Part shown: piece by piece, positions 34,485 to 43,390 of the stretch
Layout of the letters: each line of letters begins with the position of its first letter
Position numbering within the stretch: the stretch's first letter is position 1
Origin: Microbacterium testaceum
GTDB lineage: Bacteria > Actinomycetota > Actinomycetes > Actinomycetales > Microbacteriaceae
DNA: 64,000 nt
Assembly (NCBI RefSeq): GCF_020781835.1
Contig: NZ_JAJGNJ010000003.1
Span: forward strand, 124,001 to 188,000
Direction of reading: 5' to 3'
Translations under genes and position numbers: made by a program
Notes under the pieces: model-generated
The model's input: only the letters and a program-made list of their open reading frames with translations
What the model was told of the DNA's origin: nothing
The model's database searches: none

Positions 34485-34538
34485 ACGAGCTGGGTTCTTC
34501 GGCATCCGCTGCTGAGCGCCGCGTGGGGCAACGACTTT

Positions 34539-34647
34539 GTAACGCCCACGTAAACTCCCCCTCTCCCCCATCCCCTGCCCCGGTGAGCACATCGTTACCC
34601 CACCGCCCCACCCGACGCCCTCCCGGGTAACGCCCCCTCCGTACGCT
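34539..34647 (+). promoter_or_regulatory. narK promoter region with GTTAC-type motifs
   Basis: TACGCT at 34642-34647 is a plausible -10. Upstream stand GTTACCCCACCGCCCC at 34594-34609, about 45-60 bases before the predicted start (the same relative position as the GlnR-like box of nirB), and GTTTAC-n6-GTTAC on the reverse strand at 34539-34555. GTAACGCCCCC lies at 34627-34637. The second half-sites are degenerate, so GlnR binding is only suggested. Confidence 0.4.
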
Positions 34648-34708
34648 TGCGGCACGCCTCGCCGATGCGGGGCGCTGCACCTCCCCCATCGCTGACCGGA
34701 GGAACCCC

Positions 34709-36103
34709 GTGACCGTCACCGACCCGCGCCCCGAAACCGCAACGCCGCCCGCGGCCGCAACGCAAGAAGCAGCACCGCAACTCATCCACCGCCCCGGCCG
34801 CTGGATCGACAACTGGAACCCCGAGAACCCCGAGCAGTGGAACACCGTGGGCAAGGCCATCGCCGCCCGCAACCTGCGGTGGTCGATCTTCGCCGAGTTC
34901 CTCGGGTTCGTCGTCTGGCAGCTGTGGTCGGTCGTCGTCGTCTCGCTGCCGGCGGCGGGCTTCCAGCTCTCCACGGGCGAGATCTTCTGGCTCATCTCGA
35001 TGCCGAGCCTCGTCGGCGCGACGCTGCGCATCCCCTATACCTTCATGGTCCCCCGCTTCGGCGGCCGCAACTGGACGATCGTCTCCGCCGGCCTCCTGCT
35101 CATCCCGAGCATCGGCCTCGCCATCGCGGTGTCGAACCCCGCTACTCCGTTCGGCGTCCTCCTCCTCATCGCCGCCCTCGCTGGCTTCGGTGGCGGCAAC
35201 TTCGCCAGCTCCATGGCGAACATCACGTTCTTCTACCCGGCCGCACAGAAGGGGTACGCGCTCGGACTCAACGCCGCCGGCGGCAACCTCGGCGCCTCGG
35301 TCGCGCAGTTCGTCGTGCCGATCGTCATCACCGTCGGCGCCGCGGCCACCCTCAACCTTCCGCTCGCGGGTCTCATCTGGGTGCCGCTGATCCTCATCGC
35401 CATGGTCGGCGCGTACTTCCGCATGGACAACCTCTCCACCGCGAAGGCCGACATCGCGGCATCCCTCGCCGCCCTCAAAGAGCCGCACCTGTGGATCCTC
35501 GCCGTCCTCTACATCGGCACCTTCGGCTCGTTCATCGGCTTCGCGGGCGTCTTCCCGAAGCTGCTCGCCGACACGTTCCCCGACTTCAAGGGCATCGCGA
35601 TCGGCACCGCCACCGTCACCCTCGCCTTCCTCGGCGCGCTCGTCGGGTCGCTCGCCCGCCCCTACGGCGGCAAGCTCGCCGACCGGTTCGGCGGCACCGT
35701 CATCACCATCGGTGCGTTCACGGCGATGGGCCTTGGCATCCTGAGCGTGATCCTCACCCTGGCGCTGCAGAACTTCGCCGTGTTCCTCTCGTGCTTCCTG
35801 GTGCTGTTCGCCGCGGCGGGAATCGGCAACGGCTCGACGTACCGCATGATCCCGACGGTGTTCGCCCTCCGCGCGAAGGACGGCGTCGGCGCGCAGCGCA
35901 AAGCCGCCGCGGCCCTCGGACTCATCTCGGCGATCGGCGCGTACGGCGGGTTCTTCATCCCACAGCTGCTCGGCCTGTCGAAGACGTCGTTCGGCTCGTA
36001 CACCCCCGCCCTCACCTGGTTCATCGGCGCGTACGTCGTCTTCCTCGCGATCACGGCCGGGGTGTACCTCACAATGGCGAAGAAGACCGCCACCCGCATC
36101 TGA
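34709..36103 (+). CDS. narK: Nitrate/nitrite MFS transporter NarK
   Basis: 464-residue major facilitator with 12 membrane segments. The nitrate signature motifs are present in GFGGGNFASSMANITFFYP (residues ~160-178) and in FAAAGIGNGSTYRMIPTVF (near 370), and the arginine in LRIPYTFMVPRFG lines the substrate site. A hydrophilic N-terminal extension contains RWIDNWNPENPEQWNTVGK, usual in actinobacterial NarK. GTG start with GGAGGAA 4-10 bases upstream. The stop overlaps the start of the nitrate reductase gene by one base, so uptake and reduction are coupled. Confidence 0.96.
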   Translation: MTVTDPRPETATPPAAATQEAAPQLIHRPGRWIDNWNPENPEQWNTVGKAIAARNLRWSIFAEFLGFVVWQLWSVVVVSLPAAGFQLSTGEIFWLISMPSLVGATLRIPYTFMVPRFGGRNWTIVSAGLLLIPSIGLAIAVSNPATPFGVLLLIAALAGFGGGNFASSMANITFFYPAAQKGYALGLNAAGGNLGASVAQFVVPIVITVGAAATLNLPLAGLIWVPLILIAMVGAYFRMDNLSTAKADIAASLAALKEPHLWILAVLYIGTFGSFIGFAGVFPKLLADTFPDFKGIAIGTATVTLAFLGALVGSLARPYGGKLADRFGGTVITIGAFTAMGLGILSVILTLALQNFAVFLSCFLVLFAAAGIGNGSTYRMIPTVFALRAKDGVGAQRKAAAALGLISAIGAYGGFFIPQLLGLSKTSFGSYTPALTWFIGAYVVFLAITAGVYLTMAKKTATRI

Positions 36104-38256
36104 TGTCCATGAGCTCCGTCGACACCCACTGCCCCTACTGCGCACTGCAGTGCGCCATGACCGTCACGCACGACAGCGCGACGACGGTCACCGGCCGCGC
36201 CTTCCCCACCAATCGGGGAGGCCTCTGCACCAAGGGCTGGACGTCGGCGGAGCTCCTGGCATCCCCCCACCGACTCCGGATGCCACTCCTCCGGCAGAGC
36301 GACGGCACCCTCGCCGAAGTCACCTGGGACGAAGCACTGGATGCCACGGCCGACGCGTTCCGCCAAACGCGAGCGAATCACGGGCCCGACGCGAACGCGA
36401 TCTTCGGCGGCGGCGGACTCACGAACGAAAAGGCCTACCAGCTCGGCAAGTTCGCCCGCGTCGCGCTCGGCACCTCGCGGATCGACTACAACGGCCGATT
36501 CTGCATGTCGTCGGCGGCAGCGGCATCCAACCGGGCCTTCGGAATGGACCGTGGACTGCCGTTCCCGGTGACCGACCTCGACGACGCGCGGACGATCCTG
36601 CTGCTCGGATCCAACGTCGCCGCGACCATGCCGCCGTTCCTCGCGCACCTCGCCGGGGCGCGGGTGAACGGCGGCCTCATCGTCGTCGACCCGCGCCGCT
36701 CGGCCACCGCGCGCCTCACCGAGGACGGCGCCGGCATCCACCTCCCGGCCGCGCCGGGCACCGACCTCCCGCTCCTCCTCGGCCTCACCCACATCGTGAT
36801 CACCGAGGGACTCGCCGACCGCACCTATATAGAAGAACGCACGACCGGGTTCGACGCCCTCCGGCGGTCGGTCTCCGCGTGGTGGCCCGAGCGCACCTCC
36901 GCCACCACCGGCGTCCCGGTCGCGCAGCTGCGCGACACCGCCCGTCGCCTCGCCGCGGGCAACGCGTACATCCTCACCGGACGCGGCGTCGAACAGCACG
37001 TCGACGGCACCGCCACCGCGACCGCCGCGATCAACCTCGCCCTCGTGCTCGGCCTCGTCGGCCGCGAAGGCTCGGGCTACGGCACCCTCACCGGGCAGGG
37101 CAACGGCCAGGGCGGACGCGAGCACGGGCAGAAGGCCGACCAACTGCCCGGCTACCGTTCGATCCGCGACCCCGAAGCGCGCCGGCACGTCGCCGGGGTG
37201 TGGGGCGTGGATGCCGACGACCTCCCGGATGCCGGCATCCCGGCCACCGCCCTGCTCGGCGAACTCGGCGGGCCGGTGAAGACGCTGCTCGTCGCCGGGT
37301 CGAATGTCGTCGTCTCGGCGCCCGACGTGGAGGCCGTGCGGGCGCGACTCCAGGCGCTGGACACCCTCATCGTGTGCGACTTCTTCCTCAGCGAGACCGC
37401 GGAACTCGCCGACATCGTGCTGCCCGTCCTCCAGTGGGCGGAGGAGGAGGGCACGATGACCTCCCTCGAGGGCCGCGTCATCCGGCGTCGCCGCGCGCTT
37501 CCCGGACCCGACGGCGCCCGCAGCGAGCTGTGGATCCTGTCCGAGCTCGCGCGGCGGCTGGGCGCGGCATCCACCTGGTCGACCGATCCGGCCGAGGTGT
37601 TCGACGAGCTCGCCCGCGCGTCCGAGGGAGGCGTCGCCGACTACTCGGGCCTGTCGCACGCGCTGCTCGATACCGGCGTCGAGGCGTATTGGCCGTTCCG
37701 CTCCGAGAGCACTCCGCGTCCGTTCACCGAACGCTTCGCTCACGCCGACGGCCGCGCGCGTCTCGTCCCGGTGGATGCCACTCCCCCGGCGCCCACCGAC
37801 GGCGGCGGCGCGCTGACCCTCGTCACCGGCCGCTACCTGCAGCAGTACCAGTCGGGCACGCAGACGCGCCGGGTCGCCGAGCTGAACGCGGCACGCCCCG
37901 AGGCGCGGCTGGAGATCCATCCGGCGACGGCTTCGGGGTTGGGAATCCGCGAAGGGAGCCTGGTCGCGGTCTCGAACGAGCGCGGGACCGTGCGGGCGCG
38001 GGCGAGCGTGACGACCGACATCCGTCACGACACCGTGTTCCTGCCGTTCCACTACGCCGGCGATGAATGCGCGAACCGCCTGACCGAGGCGATCGTCGAC
38101 CCGACCTCGGCGATGCCCGAGTTCAAGCGCACGCGCGTGCGCATCGCGGCGATTCCGGATGCCACGGACGGCACGGTCGCGATCCGGGATCACACCCCGG
38201 TCGTCGTGTCGGAGCACCCGGGCACCACCCACGACAAGGAGGCGATCCATGGCTGA
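36103..38256 (+). CDS. nasA: Assimilatory nitrate reductase catalytic subunit
   Basis: 717-residue molybdopterin enzyme. The N-terminal [4Fe-4S] site is THCPYCALQCAMTV with the fourth Cys in NRGGLCTKGW; then VTWDEALDATADAF, FGGGGLTNEKAYQLGKFAR, DYNGRFCMSS with a Cys suited to molybdenum ligation, the cofactor-binding GQGNGQGGREHGQKADQLPG, and a C-terminal molydopterin dinucleotide-binding domain (VTGRYLQQYQSGTQTRR). It reduces nitrate to nitrite in the cytoplasm for NirBD. ATG at 36103 overlaps the narK stop; an ATG two codons later is also possible. No separate ferredoxin gene; electrons probably come from the next gene product. Confidence 0.95.
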   Translation: MSMSSVDTHCPYCALQCAMTVTHDSATTVTGRAFPTNRGGLCTKGWTSAELLASPHRLRMPLLRQSDGTLAEVTWDEALDATADAFRQTRANHGPDANAIFGGGGLTNEKAYQLGKFARVALGTSRIDYNGRFCMSSAAAASNRAFGMDRGLPFPVTDLDDARTILLLGSNVAATMPPFLAHLAGARVNGGLIVVDPRRSATARLTEDGAGIHLPAAPGTDLPLLLGLTHIVITEGLADRTYIEERTTGFDALRRSVSAWWPERTSATTGVPVAQLRDTARRLAAGNAYILTGRGVEQHVDGTATATAAINLALVLGLVGREGSGYGTLTGQGNGQGGREHGQKADQLPGYRSIRDPEARRHVAGVWGVDADDLPDAGIPATALLGELGGPVKTLLVAGSNVVVSAPDVEAVRARLQALDTLIVCDFFLSETAELADIVLPVLQWAEEEGTMTSLEGRVIRRRRALPGPDGARSELWILSELARRLGAASTWSTDPAEVFDELARASEGGVADYSGLSHALLDTGVEAYWPFRSESTPRPFTERFAHADGRARLVPVDATPPAPTDGGGALTLVTGRYLQQYQSGTQTRRVAELNAARPEARLEIHPATASGLGIREGSLVAVSNERGTVRARASVTTDIRHDTVFLPFHYAGDECANRLTEAIVDPTSAMPEFKRTRVRIAAIPDATDGTVAIRDHTPVVVSEHPGTTHDKEAIHG

Positions 38257-39814
38257 GCGTGTGGTGCTGGTGGGCTACGGCCCCGTCGGGGCACGGCTCG
38301 TCGAGGGCCTCCTCCCCGCGGTGCGCGAGGGACGCATCGACCTCACGGTCATCGGTGCCGAGACCCACGACGTCTACAACCGCGTGCTCCTCGCCGAATA
38401 TGCCGTCGGGCGCATGCAGCGCGACAGCCTCGACATGGGCGACCGTTCGGTCGCGGAAGCAGCCGGGGTACGTTTCGCGCTCGGAGCGACGGTGGTCGGA
38501 GTCGACCGCGACCGTCGCGTCGTGCGGTTGCACGACGGCATCCGGATTCCGTACGACCGGCTCGTGCTGGCGACCGGGGCGCGCGCGAACGTGCCGACGC
38601 TCGCGGGTCTGGAACGGGCGCAGCGGCACCGCGCGGCCCGTCCGGGGATCCCCGCGGAACTCGACCGCGGTTCGGCGCCGCTCCCCCGCGGGGTCGTCGC
38701 GCTGCGCGACCTCGCCGACGCCGAGCACGTGCGCGCGGCGGTGTCGGCCGGGCAGCGCATCATCGTGCTTGGCGCGGGAGTGCTCGGCATGGAACTGGCC
38801 CTGGCCGCCGCCGAGGCCGGTGCCGACGTCGTGGTGGCGTATCACTCCGCCGCCCCCATGAACCGCACGCTCGACGAGAACGGCGGGCGCGTGCTCGCCG
38901 CCGCCGCCACCGCCGTCGGCGTCGAGATGATGCACCACGCCCGCGCCGAGAGCATCGTGCAGCGCTACGACGACCACGGTCAGGCGTGGTTCGACGGCCT
39001 CGTGTGCGCCGACGGCAAGGTGGTCGCCGGCGACCTGCTCGTGCTGTCGTGCGGAGTCGCAGCGCGGACCGAGGTGGCATCCCTCGCCGGACTCGCCACA
39101 TCCGCCGGCGTGCTCGTCGACGGATCGTCGCGCTCGTGGACCGACCCGCGCGTCTTCGCGATCGGCGACTGCGCGCACGTCGCCGATCCCGCGGACGCCG
39201 GAGCCGATGGCCGCGTTCCGGGCGGTCCGAGCGGGCTCGTCGGCCCCGGCTGGCGGCAGGCCGACCGGCTGGCCGCGCTCCTGTCGACGGGCGACGACGC
39301 CCCCGCCGCGTTCGAGCGTCCGGGCGTCGTCATGCTCAAGGCCGAGGGCATCGACGTCGTCGCCGGAGGCGTCGTCGACGCCGACCCCTTCTCGCACGCC
39401 CCCGGAAGCCACGGCCCCCAGGTCACTCTCTGGGCCGACCCCGCGCGCGGGGCGTACGTCAAGCTCGTCACCGTCGACGGCGTGCTGACCGGCTTCGTCG
39501 CGGTCGGGATGCCGCGGACCGGCGCCGAGCTGACGATGCTTTTCGAGCGAGGCTCGGAGCTGCCCGCCGACCGATCGACGCTGCTGCGGCTGGACGCACC
39601 CGACGTGGGGATGCCGGCCGTCGGCGACCCGTTCGCCGCGGACGCCACCGTGTGCTGGTGCAACGGCGTGAGCGCGGGGGCCATTCGCGAGGCGGCGGCC
39701 GCCGGGGAGCCGACGGTCGCCTGTGTGAAGGCGTCGACCCGCGCCGGCACCGGCTGCGGCGGCTGCGTCGGGCGCATCACCGAGCTGCTCGCGCGGGAGG
39801 CCGTGCCGGCGTGA
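38249..39814 (+). CDS. FAD-dependent oxidoreductase with BFD-type [2Fe-2S] domain, nitrate reductase electron-transfer subunit
   Basis: 521-residue flavoprotein resembling the N-terminal half of NirB and the NasB-type reductase subunit. Visible: VVLVGYGPVGARLVEGL at the start, the second dinucleotide fold IIVLGAGVLGMELALAAAEA near residue 170, VFAIGDCAHVADP near 310, and a C-terminal BFD-like cluster site CWCNGVSAGAIREA with GTGCGGCVGRI in the last ~60 residues. It should pass NAD(P)H electrons to the nitrate reductase. AAGGAGG lies before the ATG, which overlaps the nasA end by 8 bases. The frame starting further upstream is a shadow of nasA. Confidence 0.9.
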   Translation: MAERVVLVGYGPVGARLVEGLLPAVREGRIDLTVIGAETHDVYNRVLLAEYAVGRMQRDSLDMGDRSVAEAAGVRFALGATVVGVDRDRRVVRLHDGIRIPYDRLVLATGARANVPTLAGLERAQRHRAARPGIPAELDRGSAPLPRGVVALRDLADAEHVRAAVSAGQRIIVLGAGVLGMELALAAAEAGADVVVAYHSAAPMNRTLDENGGRVLAAAATAVGVEMMHHARAESIVQRYDDHGQAWFDGLVCADGKVVAGDLLVLSCGVAARTEVASLAGLATSAGVLVDGSSRSWTDPRVFAIGDCAHVADPADAGADGRVPGGPSGLVGPGWRQADRLAALLSTGDDAPAAFERPGVVMLKAEGIDVVAGGVVDADPFSHAPGSHGPQVTLWADPARGAYVKLVTVDGVLTGFVAVGMPRTGAELTMLFERGSELPADRSTLLRLDAPDVGMPAVGDPFAADATVCWCNGVSAGAIREAAAAGEPTVACVKASTRAGTGCGGCVGRITELLAREAVPA

Positions 39815-40010
39815 CGCGGGGGCGCCCGTCGGCGCGCGGGAGGACATCCCGGCGTGACGCGGGGGCGCCCGTCCGGCGCTCGGGAGGACGTGCCGGCGTG
39901 GCCCGTTCGGCACTCGGGAGGACGCCCCGGCGTGACGCAGGGCCGCCCGTTCGGCGCTCGGGAGACCTCCTCGGCGTGACGCAGGGCCGCCCGTCCGGCC
40001 GCGCCGTAGG
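39808..40010. repeat. Imperfect tandem repeat, about 43-base unit
   Basis: Units begin GGCGTGACGC at 39808, 39851, 39895 (shortened by ~10 bases), 39929 and 39973 (partial); spacing is 43, 44, 34 and 44 bases. Each continues with a GGGCGCCCGT/GGGCCGCCCGT block and CTCGGGAGGAC. The first unit includes the last codons and stop of the flavoprotein gene and the last runs almost to the TetR promoter. Spacers between identical repeats are absent, so this is not a CRISPR. Confidence 0.85.
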
Positions 40011-40019
40011 CTTCCGGTC

Positions 40020-40688
40020 ATGACCGACGCCCCCGCCCCTCCCGGCCGCACCGCCGTCGTGGCCGCCGCGATCGCGCTCTTCGCCGAGCGCGGCTACGAC
40101 CAGACCTCGGTCGAGCAGATCGCCCAGGCCGCCGGGGTGTCGCGTTCGACGTTCTTCCGCCAGTTCGGCGGCAAGGAGGACGTGGTGTTCGCCGACCACG
40201 AGGTGCTCCTCGACGAGACGCGCACGTTCCTGTCGCAGTCCCACGACGATCCGTGGGCCGCGGTGTGCGACGCCTCGATGCGCGTCTTCCGTCACTTCGC
40301 CGCCGATCCCGAGCTCGCGCGGCGGCGGTACGCGATCGTGCGCGAGGTGCCCGTGCTCCGCGACCGCGAGATCGTGACGGTGTTCCGTTACGAGCGCCTC
40401 TTCGACGAGTACCTCCGCGAAGCGCTGCCGGGACTGGACCCGCTGGATGCCGTCGGGTTCTCGGCCCTGGTCACCGCCGTGCACAACCACGTGCTGCGCC
40501 GACTCATGCGCGGCGCGCGGGTGCCGGCATCCACCCTCCGCCGTGCCCTCGACGACGTGCTGCGCCGTTACGGCGTGCACCCCGACGGCGACGACGCCGC
40601 GGGCGACGACCTCGTCATCGCGGCGTTCCCCCGCCGCATGCCGGCGGCCGAGGTGACGCGCCGCCTGCGCGCGACGCTGCCGCACTGA
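40020..40688 (+). CDS. TetR-family transcriptional regulator
   Basis: 222-residue regulator: the N-terminal helix-turn-helix (FAERGYDQTSVEQIAQAAGV then SRSTFFRQFGGKEDV) spans residues ~15-55, followed by a helical ligand domain. TAGGCT lies 7 bases before the ATG, suggesting a leaderless mRNA. The downstream acyl-CoA dehydrogenase is in the same direction, 183 bases away behind a palindromic repeat, so it could be a target; a fatty-acid-type ligand is only a guess. Confidence 0.93.
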   Translation: MTDAPAPPGRTAVVAAAIALFAERGYDQTSVEQIAQAAGVSRSTFFRQFGGKEDVVFADHEVLLDETRTFLSQSHDDPWAAVCDASMRVFRHFAADPELARRRYAIVREVPVLRDREIVTVFRYERLFDEYLREALPGLDPLDAVGFSALVTAVHNHVLRRLMRGARVPASTLRRALDDVLRRYGVHPDGDDAAGDDLVIAAFPRRMPAAEVTRRLRATLPH

Positions 40689-40728
40689 CGCGGGGGCGCG
40701 CCGACGCGCCGACGCGCCGATCCCGGTC

Positions 40729-40784
40729 GAGTGTCCAAGACACGCCGTTGAGCGCTCGACCCTTGCGGCGTGTCTTGGACACTC
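40729..40784. repeat. Dispersed palindromic repeat, copy 2
   Basis: Arms of 19 bases (40729-40747 and 40766-40784, GAGTGTCCAAGACACGCCG) are identical to those at 20809-20864; the 18-base loop differs. Just before it GCGCCGAC is tandemly repeated (40699-40719). It sits between the TetR and acyl-CoA dehydrogenase genes and could act as a terminator or mRNA-end structure, but has no U-tract. Confidence 0.85.
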
Positions 40785-40871
40785 AGGCGGGCGCGGGCGA
40801 CGGGAGCGGGGCAGACGGGGGTACGTGCGCGGAGAGTGACACCCAGTGCCACGATGCGCGATACTCAGTAC

Positions 40872-42113
40872 ATGAGCACTGACGCCCAGACCCGCACGCT
40901 CCCCGGCGAGCGCATCGCCTCGTACGACCTCCTCGGCCGCCGTGACACCGACTACTACGCGGTGTTCGCCGAGATCCCCGACGCCGACCGTGAGGCGTGG
41001 GACCGCGCGAAGACGTTCGTCGACGAGGTCGGCACCCGCATGCAGGCCGAATGGGATGCCGCCACCTACCCGATCGAGCTGCTCCGACGCATGGGCGAGC
41101 TCGAGCTGTTCACCGACGGCATCGAGCACCCTGACCTGCCCGCGTCCTCACCGCTCGCGGCCGGCCTGGTCAACATGGAGGTCTCGCGGGGAGACGGGTC
41201 GCTCGCCACCGCTCTCGCCGTGCAGGGCGGGCTGGCCCTGCGCACCCTCGCGATGTTCGGCTCCCCCGAGCAGCAGGCGCGCTGGCTGACACCGCTCGCC
41301 GACGGCACGGTGCTCGGCGCCTTCGCCCTGACCGAGCCCGACCACGGGTCCGACTCCGTCTCACTCGAGACGACTGCGACCCGCACGACCGAGGGCTGGA
41401 CGCTCTCCGGCACGAAGAAGTGGATCGGCAACGGCGCTTCCGGCGGCATCACGTTCGTGTGGGCGCGCGTGGATGCCGAGGGCGACGACGACCACGACAA
41501 GGTCCGCTGCTTCCTGGTCGAGCAGGACACGCCGGGCTACACGGGCACCGTCATCACGGGCAAGGTGTCGTTGCGTGGCATCCACCAGGCGCACATCGCG
41601 CTCGACGACGTTCGCATCCCCGCGGATGCCGTGCTCCCGGGCACCCACACCTTCAAGGACGCCTCGGCGGTGCTGTACGCCACGCGCTCCGGTGTCGCGT
41701 GGTCCGCACTCGGGCACGCGACCGCCTGCTACGAGGCCGCGCGCACGTATGCCACCGAGCGCATGCAGTTCGGCAAGCCCCTCGCGAAGTTCCAGATGGT
41801 GCAGGAGCGCCTGGCCCAGATGCTCGACGAGCTCACCGCGATGCAGCTGTACTGCCGGCGGCTCGCCGACCTCGAGACATCGGGTGGTCTCCGCCCCACC
41901 CAGGCGTCGCTGGCGAAGTACCACAACACGCGCGCCGCCCGCCGCGTGGCCGCGATCGCCCGAGACCTGCTCGGCGGCAACGGCATCCTGCTCGAGAACG
42001 GCGTCATGCAGCACATGGCCGACATCGAGGCGATCCACACGTACGAGGGCACCGAGAGCGTGCAGGCCCTCCTCCTCGGCCGCGACATCACGGGCATGAG
42101 CGCGTTCGCCTGA
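40872..42113 (+). CDS. Acyl-CoA dehydrogenase
   Basis: 413-residue flavoenzyme of the acyl-CoA dehydrogenase family, closest in pattern to glutaryl-CoA dehydrogenase-like members. Family signature 1 region: GAFALTEPDHGSDSVSLETT; FAD/substrate segment WTLSGTKKWIGNG; C-terminal LLGGNGILLENGVMQHMADI with IHTYEGTESVQALLLGRDIT, where the Glu of TYEGT is the catalytic base. GTGACA and GATACT are 18 bases apart just upstream, a plausible -35/-10 pair, and only 6 bases separate GATACT from the ATG at 40872, so the mRNA is probably leaderless. An earlier in-frame start lies inside the palindromic repeat and is unlikely. Confidence 0.94.
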   Translation: MSTDAQTRTLPGERIASYDLLGRRDTDYYAVFAEIPDADREAWDRAKTFVDEVGTRMQAEWDAATYPIELLRRMGELELFTDGIEHPDLPASSPLAAGLVNMEVSRGDGSLATALAVQGGLALRTLAMFGSPEQQARWLTPLADGTVLGAFALTEPDHGSDSVSLETTATRTTEGWTLSGTKKWIGNGASGGITFVWARVDAEGDDDHDKVRCFLVEQDTPGYTGTVITGKVSLRGIHQAHIALDDVRIPADAVLPGTHTFKDASAVLYATRSGVAWSALGHATACYEAARTYATERMQFGKPLAKFQMVQERLAQMLDELTAMQLYCRRLADLETSGGLRPTQASLAKYHNTRAARRVAAIARDLLGGNGILLENGVMQHMADIEAIHTYEGTESVQALLLGRDITGMSAFA

Positions 42114-42204
42114 CCCCGGATGCCATGACCCCGACGCCTAATCCGCGCCGGGGTCACGCGCAACCCGCGCCCCGGATGTCGGGCGTCCCCGCTACCGTCG
42201 TGTC

Positions 42205-43386
42205 ATGAGCCTGTTCTCTCGCCGTCCCGCGCACCGCGACGCCGTCGCGTCGGCGATCACCCACACCGAGCAGACCCCGCCGCACAGCCTGTGGTCCGAC
42301 GCGTTCGGACGCCTGGCGGTCCGCGCGGTGCAGATCATCATCGTCGTCATCCTCGTCGCCGGCCTCATCTGGGGCATCCAGCAGGTGACGCTCGTCATCA
42401 TCCCGCTGATCCTGGCGCTGATCTTCGCGTCGGCCTTCGGTCCGGTGACGATGTGGATGCGCAGACGGGGCGTACCGGCGGTCCTCGCCACGCTGCTGAC
42501 CCTGCTCGCGGTCGTCGTCGTGCTCGGTGCGCTGGGCTGGCTCGTCGTCAACGCGGTCATCGATCAGTGGAGCTCGCTCAGCGCGCAGGCCGTCGAGGGG
42601 TTCCAGCAGGCACAGGACTGGTACCACACCCTGCCCTTCGCGATCCCGCCCGACCAGGTCGACGCCGCACTGCAGGGCATCGGCGACTTCGTCACGAGCG
42701 CCCAGTTCGGCACCGGAGCGCTCGCCGGCGTCAGCGCCGTCGCCTCCTTCATCACGGGCTTCGTGCTGATGGTGGTCATCCTGTTCTTCTTCCTCAAGGA
42801 CGGCCCCCGCATGTGGGAGTTCGTGCTGCGCCCGTTCCGCGGCAGCGACTACGACCGCGCCCGTCGCATCGGCGACAAGACCGTGACGGTGCTCGGCTCG
42901 TACGTGCGCGGAACGGCGTCGGTGGCGGCCGTCGACGCGATCGGCATCGGGGTCGGCCTGCTGATCCTTCAGGTGCCCCTCGCGCTGCCGCTCGCGGTCC
43001 TGGTGTTCCTGCTCGCGTTCATCCCGATCGTGGGCGCGGTGACCGCCGGTATCCTCGCGGCCCTGGTGGCCCTCGTCACGAACGGCTGGGTCGTCGCGCT
43101 CATCGTCGTCGGCATCGTCGTGCTCGTGAACCAGCTCGAGGGCAACTTCCTCCAGCCGGTGCTCATGGGCCGGTCCATGAAGCTGCACTCCTTCGTCGTG
43201 CTGGTGGTGCTCGCCGGCGGCACCGCGATCGGCGGCATCCTGGGCACGCTCCTCGCCGTACCGCTCACCGCGGTGGCGTGGGGCATCGTCACGGTGTGGA
43301 ACGGTCCCGACGAGCCCGCCGAGTGGGCGCGCCGCAAGAACCGCCGCGACCCGGTGCCCCTGGCCGGGGGCGAAAGCGAGGGCTGA
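42205..43386 (+). CDS. AI-2E family transporter (DUF20)
   Basis: 393-residue membrane protein with about seven to eight segments. VIILVAGLIWGIQQ-like helices in the N-terminal half are followed by a soluble central part (SSLSAQAVEGFQQAQDWYHT) and the family block FLKDGPRMWEFVLRPF, then VFLLAFIPIVGAVTAGILAA and NQLEGNFLQPVLMGRSMKLH. Members export varied substrates or ions; quorum-signal export is proven only for a few. TACCGT 6 bases before the ATG indicates a leaderless mRNA. Confidence 0.94.
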   Translation: MSLFSRRPAHRDAVASAITHTEQTPPHSLWSDAFGRLAVRAVQIIIVVILVAGLIWGIQQVTLVIIPLILALIFASAFGPVTMWMRRRGVPAVLATLLTLLAVVVVLGALGWLVVNAVIDQWSSLSAQAVEGFQQAQDWYHTLPFAIPPDQVDAALQGIGDFVTSAQFGTGALAGVSAVASFITGFVLMVVILFFFLKDGPRMWEFVLRPFRGSDYDRARRIGDKTVTVLGSYVRGTASVAAVDAIGIGVGLLILQVPLALPLAVLVFLLAFIPIVGAVTAGILAALVALVTNGWVVALIVVGIVVLVNQLEGNFLQPVLMGRSMKLHSFVVLVVLAGGTAIGGILGTLLAVPLTAVAWGIVTVWNGPDEPAEWARRKNRRDPVPLAGGESEG

Positions 43387-43390
43387 GCCG

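Noticed and set aside
39808..40010. CRISPR-like appearance of the repeats
   Set aside because: Units are contiguous and imperfect with no unique spacers, and no cas gene is present.
42126..42156. TGACCCCG/CGGGGTCA hairpin after the acyl-CoA dehydrogenase
   Set aside because: Long loop of 15 bases and no U-tract; too weak to call a terminator.
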